Source of the DNA: RYN-230 sp036509255
GTDB taxonomy: Bacteria > Actinomycetota > Actinomycetes > Streptosporangiales > Streptosporangiaceae
Assembly (NCBI GenBank): GCA_036509255.1
Contig: DATCFY010000218.1
Location: forward strand, 81,429 to 145,428
Length of the DNA stretch: 64,000 bases
Direction of reading: 5' to 3'
The translations under genes and the position numbers were made by a program. The notes under the pieces are model-generated. The model did not search any database. It was not told the DNA's origin and saw nothing but the letters and a program-made list of their open reading frames with translations. Within the stretch, counting starts at the first letter, position 1; the number at the start of each line of letters is the position of its first letter. Positions 31,692-39,811 of this stretch are shown in pieces.

Positions 31692-33284
31692 TCAGACCCG
31701 GTCAGAGCGGGCGGCCCGGCGGCCGAGGAGCACGAACGTGAAGAGCCCGGCGGCTAGCACCAGGAAGGCCGAGAGCAGGAGCGCGGCGTGCAATCCTGCG
31801 TAAAACGCACTGTACGCCGCGTGGATCACTTCCTGCACTAGCGAGCCCTGGCCCGCTCCGGCCGCACCGCCCGCGCCCTTGGTGTTCCCGTTGGAGGGAA
31901 CACCGCCGGTTTCGACGGCGTGGATGACGATGGACTGGAAGTTCGCCGGGATGCCGAGGTGCTTCAGCCGGCTGGTCAGGCTGGACCGTAGTTGCGCGTT
32001 GACCAGGGCGCCCAGGATCGCCACGCCGGTCACCGCCCCGATCTCCCGGCTGGTGTTGGTGGCGGAGGCGGCCATGCCGGACCGGGCCGGCGGGACCGCG
32101 GACAGGGCCGCCGACGTGATCGGGACCACGGTTGCGCCGATGCCCACGCCGGTCAGCGCGAGGGCCGCGGCGAGCGGCAGGTAGGCGGGGTGCGGGCTGA
32201 GCGTGAGCGTGGTCAGCAGCAGCCCGGCCCCGAACGTCAGGCAGCCGATGAAGATCGACCAGCGCGGCCCGGACGGGTCGGTCCACCGCCCGGCGAGCAG
32301 GGACGCGGCGATCATCAGCACGGTCATCGGCAGGAAGGCCAGCGCGATCTGGTACCCGGTGTCCCCGACGACCTCCTCGAGGTACAGGGCGGTGAAGAAG
32401 AAGACCGCGAACGTCGCGAAGTAGGCGCAGAACGCGACCACATTGGCGGTCAGGAACGCCGGCATACGGAGGAACCGCAGGTCGAGGAGGGGGTGGGCGG
32501 CCCGGCTCTCCCACCAGAAGAACGCTGCCGCGGCCACCACGCTCAGGCAGAGCAGGGTGAGCACGCTGGGTGCGGCGAAGCCGGTGTTCTCCGCGCCGAT
32601 CACCGCGAACACGAAAGCGGTCAGGGCGGCGGCCCCCAGGACCGTCCCGAGGATATCCACGCGGTGCGCGTCCGGGTCGGAGTTCTCCGGCAGCACGATC
32701 AGCCCGGCGACCAGCGCCGCCAGTCCGAAGACGAGGTTGAACCAGAAGATCGCGCGCCAGTTCCACACGCCGGTCAGCGCGCCGCCGATGACCGGGCCGA
32801 GCGCCAGGGCCAGCCCGGATACCGCCGCCCACACGCCGACCGCCCGGGTCCGGGTGCGCTCGTCGGTGTACAGGTGCCGCAGCATGGACAGGGTGCCGGG
32901 CTCGCTGGCCGCGGCGCCGAATCCCATGACCGCGCGCCCGGCGATGACCAGGCCGATATTCGGGGCCAGCGCGGCCAGCACGGATCCGGCGCAGAAGATA
33001 CCGACCCCGATCAGCATCACCCGCTTGCGGCCGAACTCGTCGCCGACCATGCCGAACCCGAGCATGGCACCGGCGAACGTCAGCGCGTAAGCGCTGACCA
33101 CCCACTGCAGGGCGCTGACGCCCGCGTGCAGGTCGGCCTGCACGCTGCCGAGGGCCACGCTGACGATCGTGTTGTCCAGGAAGGTCAGGAACAGCACCGC
33201 GGTGAGCACGCCCAGGGCCAGCCCGCGGCTGCCACGGCACGGGGCAGGGGCCCGCTCGGCGGGCGCGCCTACCGAGCGGACCAC
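31692..33284 (-). CDS. MFS drug exporter, DHA2 (14-TM) family
   Basis: A 530-residue proton-coupled antiporter of the EmrB/QacA type with 14 predicted helices. The N-terminal LDNTIVSVALGSVQADLHAG, the motif A region GMVGDEFGRKRVMLIG and the antiporter motif C region GPVIGGALTGVWNWRAIFW are clear. A long loop with GNTKGAGGAAGAG lies between the last two helices. The GTG start follows four bases after the stop of the lipoprotein gene, so the two may act as an exporter and an envelope partner. Confidence 0.93.
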   Translation of the reverse strand: MVRSVGAPAERAPAPCRGSRGLALGVLTAVLFLTFLDNTIVSVALGSVQADLHAGVSALQWVVSAYALTFAGAMLGFGMVGDEFGRKRVMLIGVGIFCAGSVLAALAPNIGLVIAGRAVMGFGAAASEPGTLSMLRHLYTDERTRTRAVGVWAAVSGLALALGPVIGGALTGVWNWRAIFWFNLVFGLAALVAGLIVLPENSDPDAHRVDILGTVLGAAALTAFVFAVIGAENTGFAAPSVLTLLCLSVVAAAAFFWWESRAAHPLLDLRFLRMPAFLTANVVAFCAYFATFAVFFFTALYLEEVVGDTGYQIALAFLPMTVLMIAASLLAGRWTDPSGPRWSIFIGCLTFGAGLLLTTLTLSPHPAYLPLAAALALTGVGIGATVVPITSAALSAVPPARSGMAASATNTSREIGAVTGVAILGALVNAQLRSSLTSRLKHLGIPANFQSIVIHAVETGGVPSNGNTKGAGGAAGAGQGSLVQEVIHAAYSAFYAGLHAALLLSAFLVLAAGLFTFVLLGRRAARSDRV

Positions 33285-33288
33285 GCGA

Positions 33289-33840
33289 CTAGCCCGCAGA
33301 CCGGCAAGCCGCCGGGAGCCCAGACGTCTTGCCGCCGTTTTCCGTGGCCAGCAGCCCGCAGAAGCTGGCCACCCCGACCTTCCAGGTACCGTCCTGGAGC
33401 ACGGCCACGCCGGACTGGCCGGACAGCGCAGGCTGCCCGCCGAGCAGGATCGAGTAGGTCACCTTGGCCTGCGTGGGCGAGACCACCGTCACCTTCGTGA
33501 CCTTGGCGGTGGCCGAGGCCGCGAGGCCCGAGCCAGCCTGGGACTTGATCACGGTGGCGAACGTCTGCCCGTCCTGGAGCAGGCTGACCCGCTTGGTCAC
33601 CGGCGTCTTCGCGCTGAAGAACGCCTCCCAGTTCTTCGTGATCGTGGCCGTGGTACCGGAACTGGCGGCCGAGGTGGTTGGGCTGGGCGCGGTGGCGGAG
33701 GCGGAGGAGGAGGATGGTGCCGAGTTCGGACTTGAACTGGCACCTGAGCTGGAGCCATTGCTGCTACCCGAGCAGGCGGCGATGCCCGCGCCGAGTGCGC
33801 ACACCAGCAGAATCTGCTGGAGAACTTTACGAGCTACCAT
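33289..33840 (-). CDS. Secreted lipoprotein with Ser/Ala linker
   Basis: A 183-residue lipoprotein. Its signal peptide VLQQILLVCALGAGIAAC ends in a lipobox (IAAC), placing it on the outer face of the membrane. A low-complexity Ser/Ala/Thr linker (about residues 25-65) leads to a beta-rich C-terminal domain (TKNWEAFFSAKTPVTKRVSL, YSILLGGQPALSGQSGVAVL, DGTWKVGVASFCGLL) of the kind seen in many actinobacterial low-molecular-weight lipoproteins. ATG 33840 starts the signal peptide directly. It is first in the operon with the MFS exporter. Confidence 0.82.
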   Translation of the reverse strand: MVARKVLQQILLVCALGAGIAACSGSSNGSSSGASSSPNSAPSSSSASATAPSPTTSAASSGTTATITKNWEAFFSAKTPVTKRVSLLQDGQTFATVIKSQAGSGLAASATAKVTKVTVVSPTQAKVTYSILLGGQPALSGQSGVAVLQDGTWKVGVASFCGLLATENGGKTSGLPAACRSAG

Positions 33841-33943
33841 GCAGCTATTTTCCAACTTCTCGCCGCCGGCCGCGACTCAGCGCCCCCCAGTCCATGACAC
33901 AGCAGTCAGGCATCCGGCCACGCCCCGGCCGCGCGCGCAGAGG

Positions 33944-34375
33944 ATGATGTGGGGAAACGTGCCCGTGGCCCACTACCGGAAGGAGACGCAGACGGACGCC
34001 AGCGGCCCCGCGAGCCCGGCCCCGCCCGCCTCGGCCGGGGCGGGCCATGAGCCTGACGCCCGGTACACCTTCGCCAACGAGCGGACGTTCCTCGCCTGGA
34101 TACGCACCGCCCTGGGCCTGGTGGCCGCGGGGCTGGCCATCGTCCAGCTGCTGCCGCCGTTCCACGGGATCCGCTGGGGACGGCACGCCATCGGGGTCCC
34201 GCTGATCCTGCTGGGCGCGGTGGTGGCCGTATGCAGCTACCTCGAGTGGGCCGCCAACCAGCGGGCGCTGCGCCGGGGTGAGCCGCTGCGCCGTTCCTGG
34301 CTGCCCCAGCTCCTGGCCATCGTCATCGCGCTGGTCGCCGTGGCCGCGGCCATGATGGCGCTCATTTCCGGCTGA
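33944..34375 (+). CDS. DUF202/YidH-family membrane protein (longer copy)
   Basis: A 143-residue protein with a hydrophilic N-terminus of about 45 residues and three helices. The DUF202 signature FANERTFLAWIRTALGLVAA is at about residues 48-67. Function is unknown; the family occurs as adjacent pairs. The start may be ATG 33944 or 33947, or GTG 33959 after GGGGAAAC. A second DUF202 gene follows eight bases downstream. Confidence 0.85.
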   Translation: MMWGNVPVAHYRKETQTDASGPASPAPPASAGAGHEPDARYTFANERTFLAWIRTALGLVAAGLAIVQLLPPFHGIRWGRHAIGVPLILLGAVVAVCSYLEWAANQRALRRGEPLRRSWLPQLLAIVIALVAVAAAMMALISG

Positions 34376-34383
34376 GTGGCGCG

Positions 34384-34701
34384 ATGACCCGGTCCAGGGC
34401 GGGCGGAACCGACGATCCCGGGCTGGCCCGGGCCCGGACCAACCTGGCCTGGACCCGTACCGCCCTCGCGTTCGCCGCGATCGGCGCGGTCATCCTCAAG
34501 CGTGAACTTGCCGCGGGGTTGGTGGTGCTGGTGCTGAGCGGCCTGGTCTGGATCGTGGGACGGCTGGCCCGGATGCCCGGGCATGAGGTGCGGGCCCGCC
34601 CGGGGCGCCTGCTGGTGATCGCCATCGCGGTCACCGGAGTGTCCATCGCGGCGCTGATACTGGCCCTGTTTGGGCCGCAGACGGCCGGCCTGCGGCTCTG
34701 A
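34384..34701 (+). CDS. DUF202/YidG-family membrane protein (shorter copy)
   Basis: A 105-residue, three-helix protein with the diverged DUF202 signature ARARTNLAWTRTALAFAAIGA, then two further helices (LAAGLVVLVLSGLVWIVGRL, LVIAIAVTGVSIAALILALF). It pairs with the longer copy upstream; the two may form a hetero-oligomer in the membrane. It ends five bases before the convergent 4-TM protein gene. Confidence 0.85.
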   Translation: MTRSRAGGTDDPGLARARTNLAWTRTALAFAAIGAVILKRELAAGLVVLVLSGLVWIVGRLARMPGHEVRARPGRLLVIAIAVTGVSIAALILALFGPQTAGLRL

Positions 34702-34706
34702 GCGGC

Positions 34707-35195
34707 TCAGAAGTGGCTGGCGGTCAGGGCGGTCAGCACGGCCAGCACGAACGTGGCGCTGGCGGTGAACCCGTGCAGCAGGACCAGCCGGGGCGGGAAG
34801 CCGGCCCGGGCGGGCCGGTCACCGCGCCGGGCGGCCAGCATGTTGCGGACCAGCCAGCTGAGCCCGGCGGCGATCGCAGCGACCAGGATGCCGAACGACG
34901 CCCAGGCCAGCGGCGCGTGGCGGGTGCCCACGAACACGAACCAGACGCCGAGGCCGATCAGGCCCAGCAGCGGGTGGCTGAACTCCAGCAGCGGATGCTC
35001 GCCGGGGGTGGCGTGCACCTTGACCCGGGGGATGTCGGGGAGTCCCGACGGGCCGGAGGGGGGTACCGTCACCGGCGGGGCAGGAGCGGAGACGGTTTGC
35101 TGGGCGGCAGCACGCTTGGCCGCGCTTCCGCCCAGGAGCAGGGCCAGGCCCGCGGCAGCGGTGAGCACCCACAGGATCAGGGTCGCGATCGCCAC
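34707..35195 (-). CDS. Four-helix membrane protein, paralogue of the 30990-31685 gene
   Basis: A 162-residue membrane protein with an extracytoplasmic Pro-rich segment between TM1 and TM2. It shares TM1 (IATLILWVLTAAAGLALLL), TM2 (FSHPLLGLIGLGVWFVFVGT) and TM4 (LLHGFTASATFVLAVLTAL) with the product at 30990-31685, including one His in TM2 and one in TM4. GTG 35195 has GGAGGGAG six bases upstream and is preferred over the ATG at 35225. The family is not recognised. Confidence 0.75.
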   Translation of the reverse strand: MAIATLILWVLTAAAGLALLLGGSAAKRAAAQQTVSAPAPPVTVPPSGPSGLPDIPRVKVHATPGEHPLLEFSHPLLGLIGLGVWFVFVGTRHAPLAWASFGILVAAIAAGLSWLVRNMLAARRGDRPARAGFPPRLVLLHGFTASATFVLAVLTALTASHF

Positions 35196-35254
35196 CGGGC
35201 TCTCCCTCCGCGTCACCGGGATCAACGGCGGATCCGCCGGGACCGTTCCTCAGG

Positions 35255-36286
35255 CTAGCGAACGCCGGCTGGTGCTCCCGACCCGCCGGGCACCCGTGCC
35301 GCCGCGGCCCGGATCAGCACGGCCGCCCAGGTCCGGAACGGCTTCCAGGGCTGGGCCAGGGCGCGGAACTCAGCTTCTGGCGGGGGCCCGTCCAGCTGGT
35401 ACAGCCGGGCCACCAGATCCAGCACCCGGGGCTCGCTGACTGGCAGCACGTCGGTGAACCCGGTGCCGCGGATCACGATAAGCGCGCTGTAGAAGGGGCC
35501 AATCCCGGCCAGCGCCTGGAGCCCGGCCATGGCGCGCTCGGGTCCCTCGGCGAGCAGCCGGTCCGCGTCCAGCCGGCCGTCCAGCGCCGCCCGCGCCACC
35601 CCGTGCAGCCGGGGCCACCTATCCGCCGGGATGCCCGGGAAGGACTCGACGGCCAGCAGCTGATCCGGGGTAGGCAGCGCCGGCAGCTGCTCGCCCGCCA
35701 GGTCGAAGACTGCGCCGTGCTCGTGGCCCAGCCGCTCGCGCACCCGCATCATCTGCGGGGCGGGCCGCCGCGCGCTCAGCACGCACCAGATCGCAGCCTC
35801 GTAGGGCGAGTAGAACAGCGGCGGCCGCAGCCCGGGGGCCGCGGCCTGGAGCCGCCCGATGACCGGATCACGCTCCCCGACGCGGCTGAACTCCCGGCCG
35901 TCGTGATCGAGCGACAGCACCCGGGCGACCTGGCGGCGCACCCGGCCCAGGTCGGCGCCGGCGGGCCCGTGCACCACGCAGTGCACCGTACCCGCGTGGT
36001 CTGGGCTGGCCTGGTCTGGGCTGGCCTGGTCTGGGCTGGCCTGGTCTGGGCTGGCCTGGTCTGGGCTGGCCTGGTCTGGGCTGGCCTGGTCCTGGCGGAC
36101 TTCGGCCGCTACCTGGTCGGTGTAGCCATCCAGGCAGAACGCGAGCCGCATGACCCCGTCCCAGTCCCCGCCCGCGCGCTGGCCGAACCCGAACCTGGCC
36201 GCCTCCTCGAGCGAGAACGGTCCGTCCGGCGTGATGGTGAACGATCCGAGCTGCATACCGGGCATCGTCTCAGCCGGGTCTGACAC
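35255..36286 (-). CDS. AlkA-like DNA glycosylase (HhH-GPD) with DQASP repeat insert
   Basis: A 343-residue base-excision repair-type protein. The helix-hairpin-helix is in LQALAGIGPFYSALIVIRG, and FYSPYEAAIWCVLSARRPAP is the expected helical core before it. In AlkA/MPG-like enzymes an Asp follows the hairpin (PxDD); here the same place reads VLPVSEPRVL, so Glu may replace the catalytic Asp. Residues of about 67-96 are six copies of Asp-Gln-Ala-Ser-Pro inserted in the N-terminal beta domain. No Ada or AlkB gene is nearby. Confidence 0.8.
   Translation of the reverse strand: MSDPAETMPGMQLGSFTITPDGPFSLEEAARFGFGQRAGGDWDGVMRLAFCLDGYTDQVAAEVRQDQASPDQASPDQASPDQASPDQASPDQASPDHAGTVHCVVHGPAGADLGRVRRQVARVLSLDHDGREFSRVGERDPVIGRLQAAAPGLRPPLFYSPYEAAIWCVLSARRPAPQMMRVRERLGHEHGAVFDLAGEQLPALPTPDQLLAVESFPGIPADRWPRLHGVARAALDGRLDADRLLAEGPERAMAGLQALAGIGPFYSALIVIRGTGFTDVLPVSEPRVLDLVARLYQLDGPPPEAEFRALAQPWKPFRTWAAVLIRAAAARVPGGSGAPAGVR
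36001..36090 (+). repeat. 15-bp tandem repeat (six copies) inside the glycosylase gene
   Basis: CTGGGCTGGCCTGGT is repeated six times without change and is preceded by a partial TGGT. The unit is a multiple of three, so it adds the pentapeptide DQASP in frame. Perfect copies suggest recent slippage; copy number is likely variable between strains. Confidence 0.97.
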
Positions 36287-36952
36287 TTACTCCCGGGCCG
36301 CGGGCTGCTCGGCGGACAGGTAGGCGAGCACGGCAAGGACACGCCGGTTGTCGTCGTCGGACGGCTGCAGGCGCAGCCGGAGGAAAATCGAGGCTGTGTG
36401 CTTGGCCACCGCCCGCTCGGTGATGAACATCCGCTGGGCGATCGCCGCGTTGGAGCGCCCCTCAGCCATCAGGCCGAGCACTTCACGTTCCCGCGGGCTG
36501 AGCGTGCCAAGGGCGTTGTCCCCGGAGTTGCGCAGCAGCAGGCGGTCGATCACTTCCGGGTCCATCACGGTGCCGCCCGCGGCGACGCGGCGGACCGCGT
36601 CCACGAACTGTGCACTGTCGAGCACCCGGTCCTTGAGCAGGTAGCCGATGCCGCCGCTGCCGCCGGCCAGCAGCTCGCGGGCGTAAAGCTGCTCCACGTA
36701 CTGGGACAGCACCAGCACCGGCAGGCCGGGCACGGCGCGGCGGGCAGCCAGCGCCGCCCGCAGGCCCTCGTCGGTGAAGGTAGGTGGCAGCCGGACGTCC
36801 ACCACGGCCACGTCGGGCCGCTCAGAGGTCACGGCGGCGAGCAGGTCGGTCCCGTTGTCGACGGCCGCGGTGATCTCGAGGCCATGGGCCTCGAGCATCC
36901 GGGTGAGCCCGTCCCTCAGCAGGAAGAGGTCTTCAGCGATGACAATGCGCAA
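36287..36952 (-). CDS. NarL/LuxR-type response regulator
   Basis: A 221-residue two-component regulator. The receiver domain has the acidic pocket IVIAEDLFLLRDG and the phosphoacceptor Asp in VAVVDVRLPP; the C-terminal LuxR HTH is LSPREREVLGLMAEGRSNAA, with RAVAKHTASIFLRL following. The start is the TTG at 36952, which lies inside the 3' end of the histidine kinase gene (37-base overlap), so its translation depends on the kinase gene. Target genes are unknown. Confidence 0.93.
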   Translation of the reverse strand: MRIVIAEDLFLLRDGLTRMLEAHGLEITAAVDNGTDLLAAVTSERPDVAVVDVRLPPTFTDEGLRAALAARRAVPGLPVLVLSQYVEQLYARELLAGGSGGIGYLLKDRVLDSAQFVDAVRRVAAGGTVMDPEVIDRLLLRNSGDNALGTLSPREREVLGLMAEGRSNAAIAQRMFITERAVAKHTASIFLRLRLQPSDDDNRRVLAVLAYLSAEQPAARE

Positions 36953-38352
36953 GGGATCTCCATGGTCACCGCGGTGGGGCCGCCTGGCGGGCTGCTCAGG
37001 GCGAGCACACCGTCGAACGCCGCGACCCGCCGCTCGATGCCGCGCAGCCCGGTACCCCGGGACGCGTCCGCGCCGCCCCGGCCATCATCGCTCACGCCAA
37101 CCCGGAGCATCCCGTCCGCATACCGGATATCGACCCACACCTGGGTCGCGCAGGCGTGCTTGGACACGTTGGCCAGCAGCTCGCTGACCGCGAAATACGC
37201 CGCGGACTCGACCGGGGCGGGCAGGCGGCCGGGCAAGTCGCTGGCCAGGCCGGCGCGCAGCGGGGAGTCCAGGGCCAGCGCGCGGACCGCGTCACCCAGG
37301 CCCCGGTCGGCCAGCACCGGCGGGTGGATGCCGCGGACCAGGTCCCGCAGCTCGGCCAGGGCCCTGGCTGATGTGTCGCGGGCCTCAAGCAGCAGCGCCC
37401 GCGCCGCGGCCGGGTTGGAGTCGATCAGCTGCCCGGCGGCGTCCAGGGTCATGCCCATGGCCACCAGCCGGGCCTGCGCCCCGTCGTGCAGGTCCCGCTC
37501 GATCCGGCGCATTTCCGCCGCGCCGGTGTCGATCGCCTCCGACCGGGTCTCGGCCAGGTGCCGGACTCGCAGCGCCAGTTCGGCGTGGCCAGCCGGGCTG
37601 AGCATGAACCGGGCCAGCGTCCCGTACCCGGCCAGCATCGCGGGGCCGGAGCCCAGCCCGAGCGCGATCAGCCCCATTCCCAGCAGGATCAGCACGAAGG
37701 ATGTATTTCCGGGGAAAGCGGGCGGGGGGATCGCGACCAGCGGGCGGGTGGTGGGGCCGATGAACTCGACCAGGCCCACCGTGGCCAGCCCGGCTGGCAG
37801 GACGGCCAGGATCCAGCCCCCGCAGGCGTTGACGGCCAGCCACAGCACGTCGCGCGCGGTAGCCGGGTCAGCGAGCAGCCAGCGCAGCTGCTGGAAGTAG
37901 GTCCCGCGGACGGCGGCCGGGATGGGCAGGTACGGGTCGGCGATGCGGACACCGCACCACTCGCCCACCAGCCGCCGGGTCAGGCTGGCCAGCCGCCGGA
38001 TAGCCAGCAGGATGCGCGGGAGCAGCAGCAGCCACACCACGCAGGCGGCCAGCACGATCAGCGCGGCCAGGAACAGCTGCCGGCCCAGCGGTTCGCCGGG
38101 CCCGGCTGGCTGGGGGACACCGCCGGGGACCACTGTGAAGTTAGCAGGGGACCCAGAACGGCCCAGCAGCCGCCCGGCGGCCAACCCGGCGAGCAGCAGC
38201 GGAGCGGCCAGGGCCAGCAGCAGGGCGGCCCCGGCCAGCATCAGCGCCCCGAAGCCCAGCCCGCGCCGGGCGCTGACCAGGCCCGCACCGATCCACCGGG
38301 GATGCGGGCCGCGCAGGCCGGAACTGCTCAGCGGCGGTGTTCGGCTGCTCAT
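36916..38352 (-). CDS. Two-component sensor histidine kinase (HisKA_3/NarL type)
   Basis: A 478-residue membrane kinase. About five hydrophobic segments lie in the first 270 residues with no clear extracellular sensor domain, so it may sense membrane state. The dimerisation/phosphoacceptor motif is RRIERDLHDGAQARLVAMGM with its His, and the ATPase domain has ELLANVSKHA (N box), VSDDGRGGADASRGTGLRGI (G boxes). It overlaps and precedes its cognate response regulator gene. Confidence 0.92.
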   Translation of the reverse strand: MSSRTPPLSSSGLRGPHPRWIGAGLVSARRGLGFGALMLAGAALLLALAAPLLLAGLAAGRLLGRSGSPANFTVVPGGVPQPAGPGEPLGRQLFLAALIVLAACVVWLLLLPRILLAIRRLASLTRRLVGEWCGVRIADPYLPIPAAVRGTYFQQLRWLLADPATARDVLWLAVNACGGWILAVLPAGLATVGLVEFIGPTTRPLVAIPPPAFPGNTSFVLILLGMGLIALGLGSGPAMLAGYGTLARFMLSPAGHAELALRVRHLAETRSEAIDTGAAEMRRIERDLHDGAQARLVAMGMTLDAAGQLIDSNPAAARALLLEARDTSARALAELRDLVRGIHPPVLADRGLGDAVRALALDSPLRAGLASDLPGRLPAPVESAAYFAVSELLANVSKHACATQVWVDIRYADGMLRVGVSDDGRGGADASRGTGLRGIERRVAAFDGVLALSSPPGGPTAVTMEIPCALSSLKTSSC

Positions 38353-38466
38353 CAGGGTCTCCCTCGGCTGACCGGCGTCACCCAGCCAGTCTGCCCGCCC
38401 TGGAGCCGTCCGGCAGTGTCCCTGGCCCCCGGAACGCAGGTGTATCTAGGTCCACCTCCCCGCCTC

Positions 38467-39264
38467 CTACGCGCGCGGCGATGGCCGGCTGGCGATGAGG
38501 ACCGTAGCCCCGTGCTCCTCGGAGCGGTCCACCCGGGCGGTCAGGCCGACGCGGGTAACGGCCCTGGTGCCCGAGGCCACCTGGCGCTCGCTGACCTCCG
38601 ACAGCAGGTGGCCGCCCGGCGCCAGCCACTCCGGCGCGCCGGCGGCCACCCGCCGCAGCACGCCCAGGCCGTCGGAGCCGCCGTCCAGGGCCACCCGTGC
38701 CTCGAAGTCCCGCGCTTCCGGGGGGAGCAGCCCAACCTCGCCGGTGGGCACGTAGGGGACATTCGCGAGCAGGATGTCCACCCGGCCGCGCAGCGCCGCA
38801 GGCAGCGGCTCGTAGAGGTCGCCCTGGTAGACCCGGTCGCCCGCCGCGAGGTTGCGCCGCGCACAGCGCACCGCGGCCGGGTCGATGTCGGCGGCGTGCA
38901 CCTCGGCCCCGTCTACGGCGGCAGCCAGTGCGGCGCCCAGGGCGCCTGAGCCGCAGCACAGGTCCACGACCACGGCCCCGGGCCGGGCCAGCGCGATGGC
39001 CTGCCCGGCCAGGAACTCGGTGCGCCGCCGGGGCACGAATACAGCCGGGTCCACCGCGATCCGCAGGCCGCGGAACTCCGCCCAGCCCAGCACGTGCTCG
39101 AGCGGCTGGCCCGCGGCCCGCCGCTCGACCAGGCCGGCCAGGTCCGCGGGCGTCGGGGCCGCCGAGATGAGCAGATCCGCCTCCTCCTCGGCGTAGACAC
39201 AGCCGGCCGCGCGGAGCCGGGCGGCCACGGCGGAGCGGGAGGCGGGGGCGTCGTCAGCAGGCAT
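38467..39264 (-). CDS. PrmC/HemK-related protein N5-glutamine methyltransferase
   Basis: A 265-residue SAM-dependent methyltransferase. SAM motif I is VVDLCCGSGALGAALA, and the catalytic NPPY of PrmC appears as NVPYVPTGEVGLLPPEARDF, the form seen in the PrmC-related subfamily rather than in true PrmC. The N-terminal helical domain is short. The true prmC normally lies beside prfA, which is not here, so the substrate may be different. ATG 39264 (MPADDAPAS) is chosen; the longer frame upstream lacks coding character. Confidence 0.85.
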   Translation of the reverse strand: MPADDAPASRSAVAARLRAAGCVYAEEEADLLISAAPTPADLAGLVERRAAGQPLEHVLGWAEFRGLRIAVDPAVFVPRRRTEFLAGQAIALARPGAVVVDLCCGSGALGAALAAAVDGAEVHAADIDPAAVRCARRNLAAGDRVYQGDLYEPLPAALRGRVDILLANVPYVPTGEVGLLPPEARDFEARVALDGGSDGLGVLRRVAAGAPEWLAPGGHLLSEVSERQVASGTRAVTRVGLTARVDRSEEHGATVLIASRPSPRA

Positions 39265-39531
39265 GAGTGCCCGGTACCTTACCGGCTGATACGGCTTCAC
39301 CGGCGTCGGCTGGTCCGCACACCCGCCCAGCCGAGCCAGGCATAGTTGCCCACCACGCTCAGGATCGTCGTGCCTGATGAGCCGAACGTCCCCGACCCAG
39401 CCCGGCTGACCAGGGCGACCGCCGTCCATGTTCTCGGTGCGGATCAGCCAGAGCGGCTAGGGCTGGGCTCCCGCCGTCGCGGTCAGGGCCGGCCGGGCAC
39501 GGCATGTATTAAACGGCATGCATTAAGCGGC

Positions 39532-39564
39532 GCCGGGGCCTGGCCACGGAGGCCAGGCCCCGGC
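39532..39564 (-). terminator. Strong hairpin terminator
   Basis: GCCGGGGCCTGGCC-ACGGA-GGCCAGGCCCCGGC is a perfect 14-bp stem with a 5-base loop, 28 bases after the stop of the 25-residue peptide gene on the minus strand. AT-richer sequence follows on that strand. The rest of 39265-39592 holds no gene I can support. Confidence 0.75.
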
Positions 39565-39592
39565 GGCCCGGGTATGGCCCGGGAGGTCAGGG

Positions 39593-39670
39593 TCAGATGC
39601 CGCGGCGCAGCAGCAGGACGATGAGCACAATGATCACGATGACCACGATGGTGCCTATACCGATGTACAC
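39593..39670 (-). CDS. 25-residue hydrophobic membrane peptide
   Basis: GTG 39670 opens a 25-codon frame, MYIGIGTIVVIVIIVLIVLL followed by LRRGI and a TGA. It is one membrane helix with a positively charged C-terminus, the expected topology for a small membrane protein. GAGAGGAA lies about 12 bases upstream, and a strong hairpin follows the stop. Codons are GC-ending for most residues. Function is unknown; similar short hydrophobic peptides are common in actinomycetes. Confidence 0.55.
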   Translation of the reverse strand: MYIGIGTIVVIVIIVLIVLLLRRGI

Positions 39671-39811
39671 CGGAGTGGTTCCTCTCAGTCGGTAGTGCGT
39701 GCCCAGCCAGGCGGCTGAACGGGGCCTGGCTACCCATGGGACCGGGCCCAAAACCCGCTGCGCTCCCCGCTACTCCGGCCGGCGGCCCGACGGGGAAAGG
39801 GTCTGCGCAGC

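Noticed and set aside
31992..33500. Open frame of 502 codons on the plus strand
   Set aside because: Antisense to the MFS exporter; highly charged shadow composition.
36001..36090. Possible CRISPR array
   Set aside because: Six contiguous 15-bp copies without spacers, in frame within a coding sequence; this is a minisatellite.
37486..38949. Open frame of 487 codons on the plus strand
   Set aside because: Gln/Gly/Arg-rich shadow of the histidine kinase and the PrmC-like gene.
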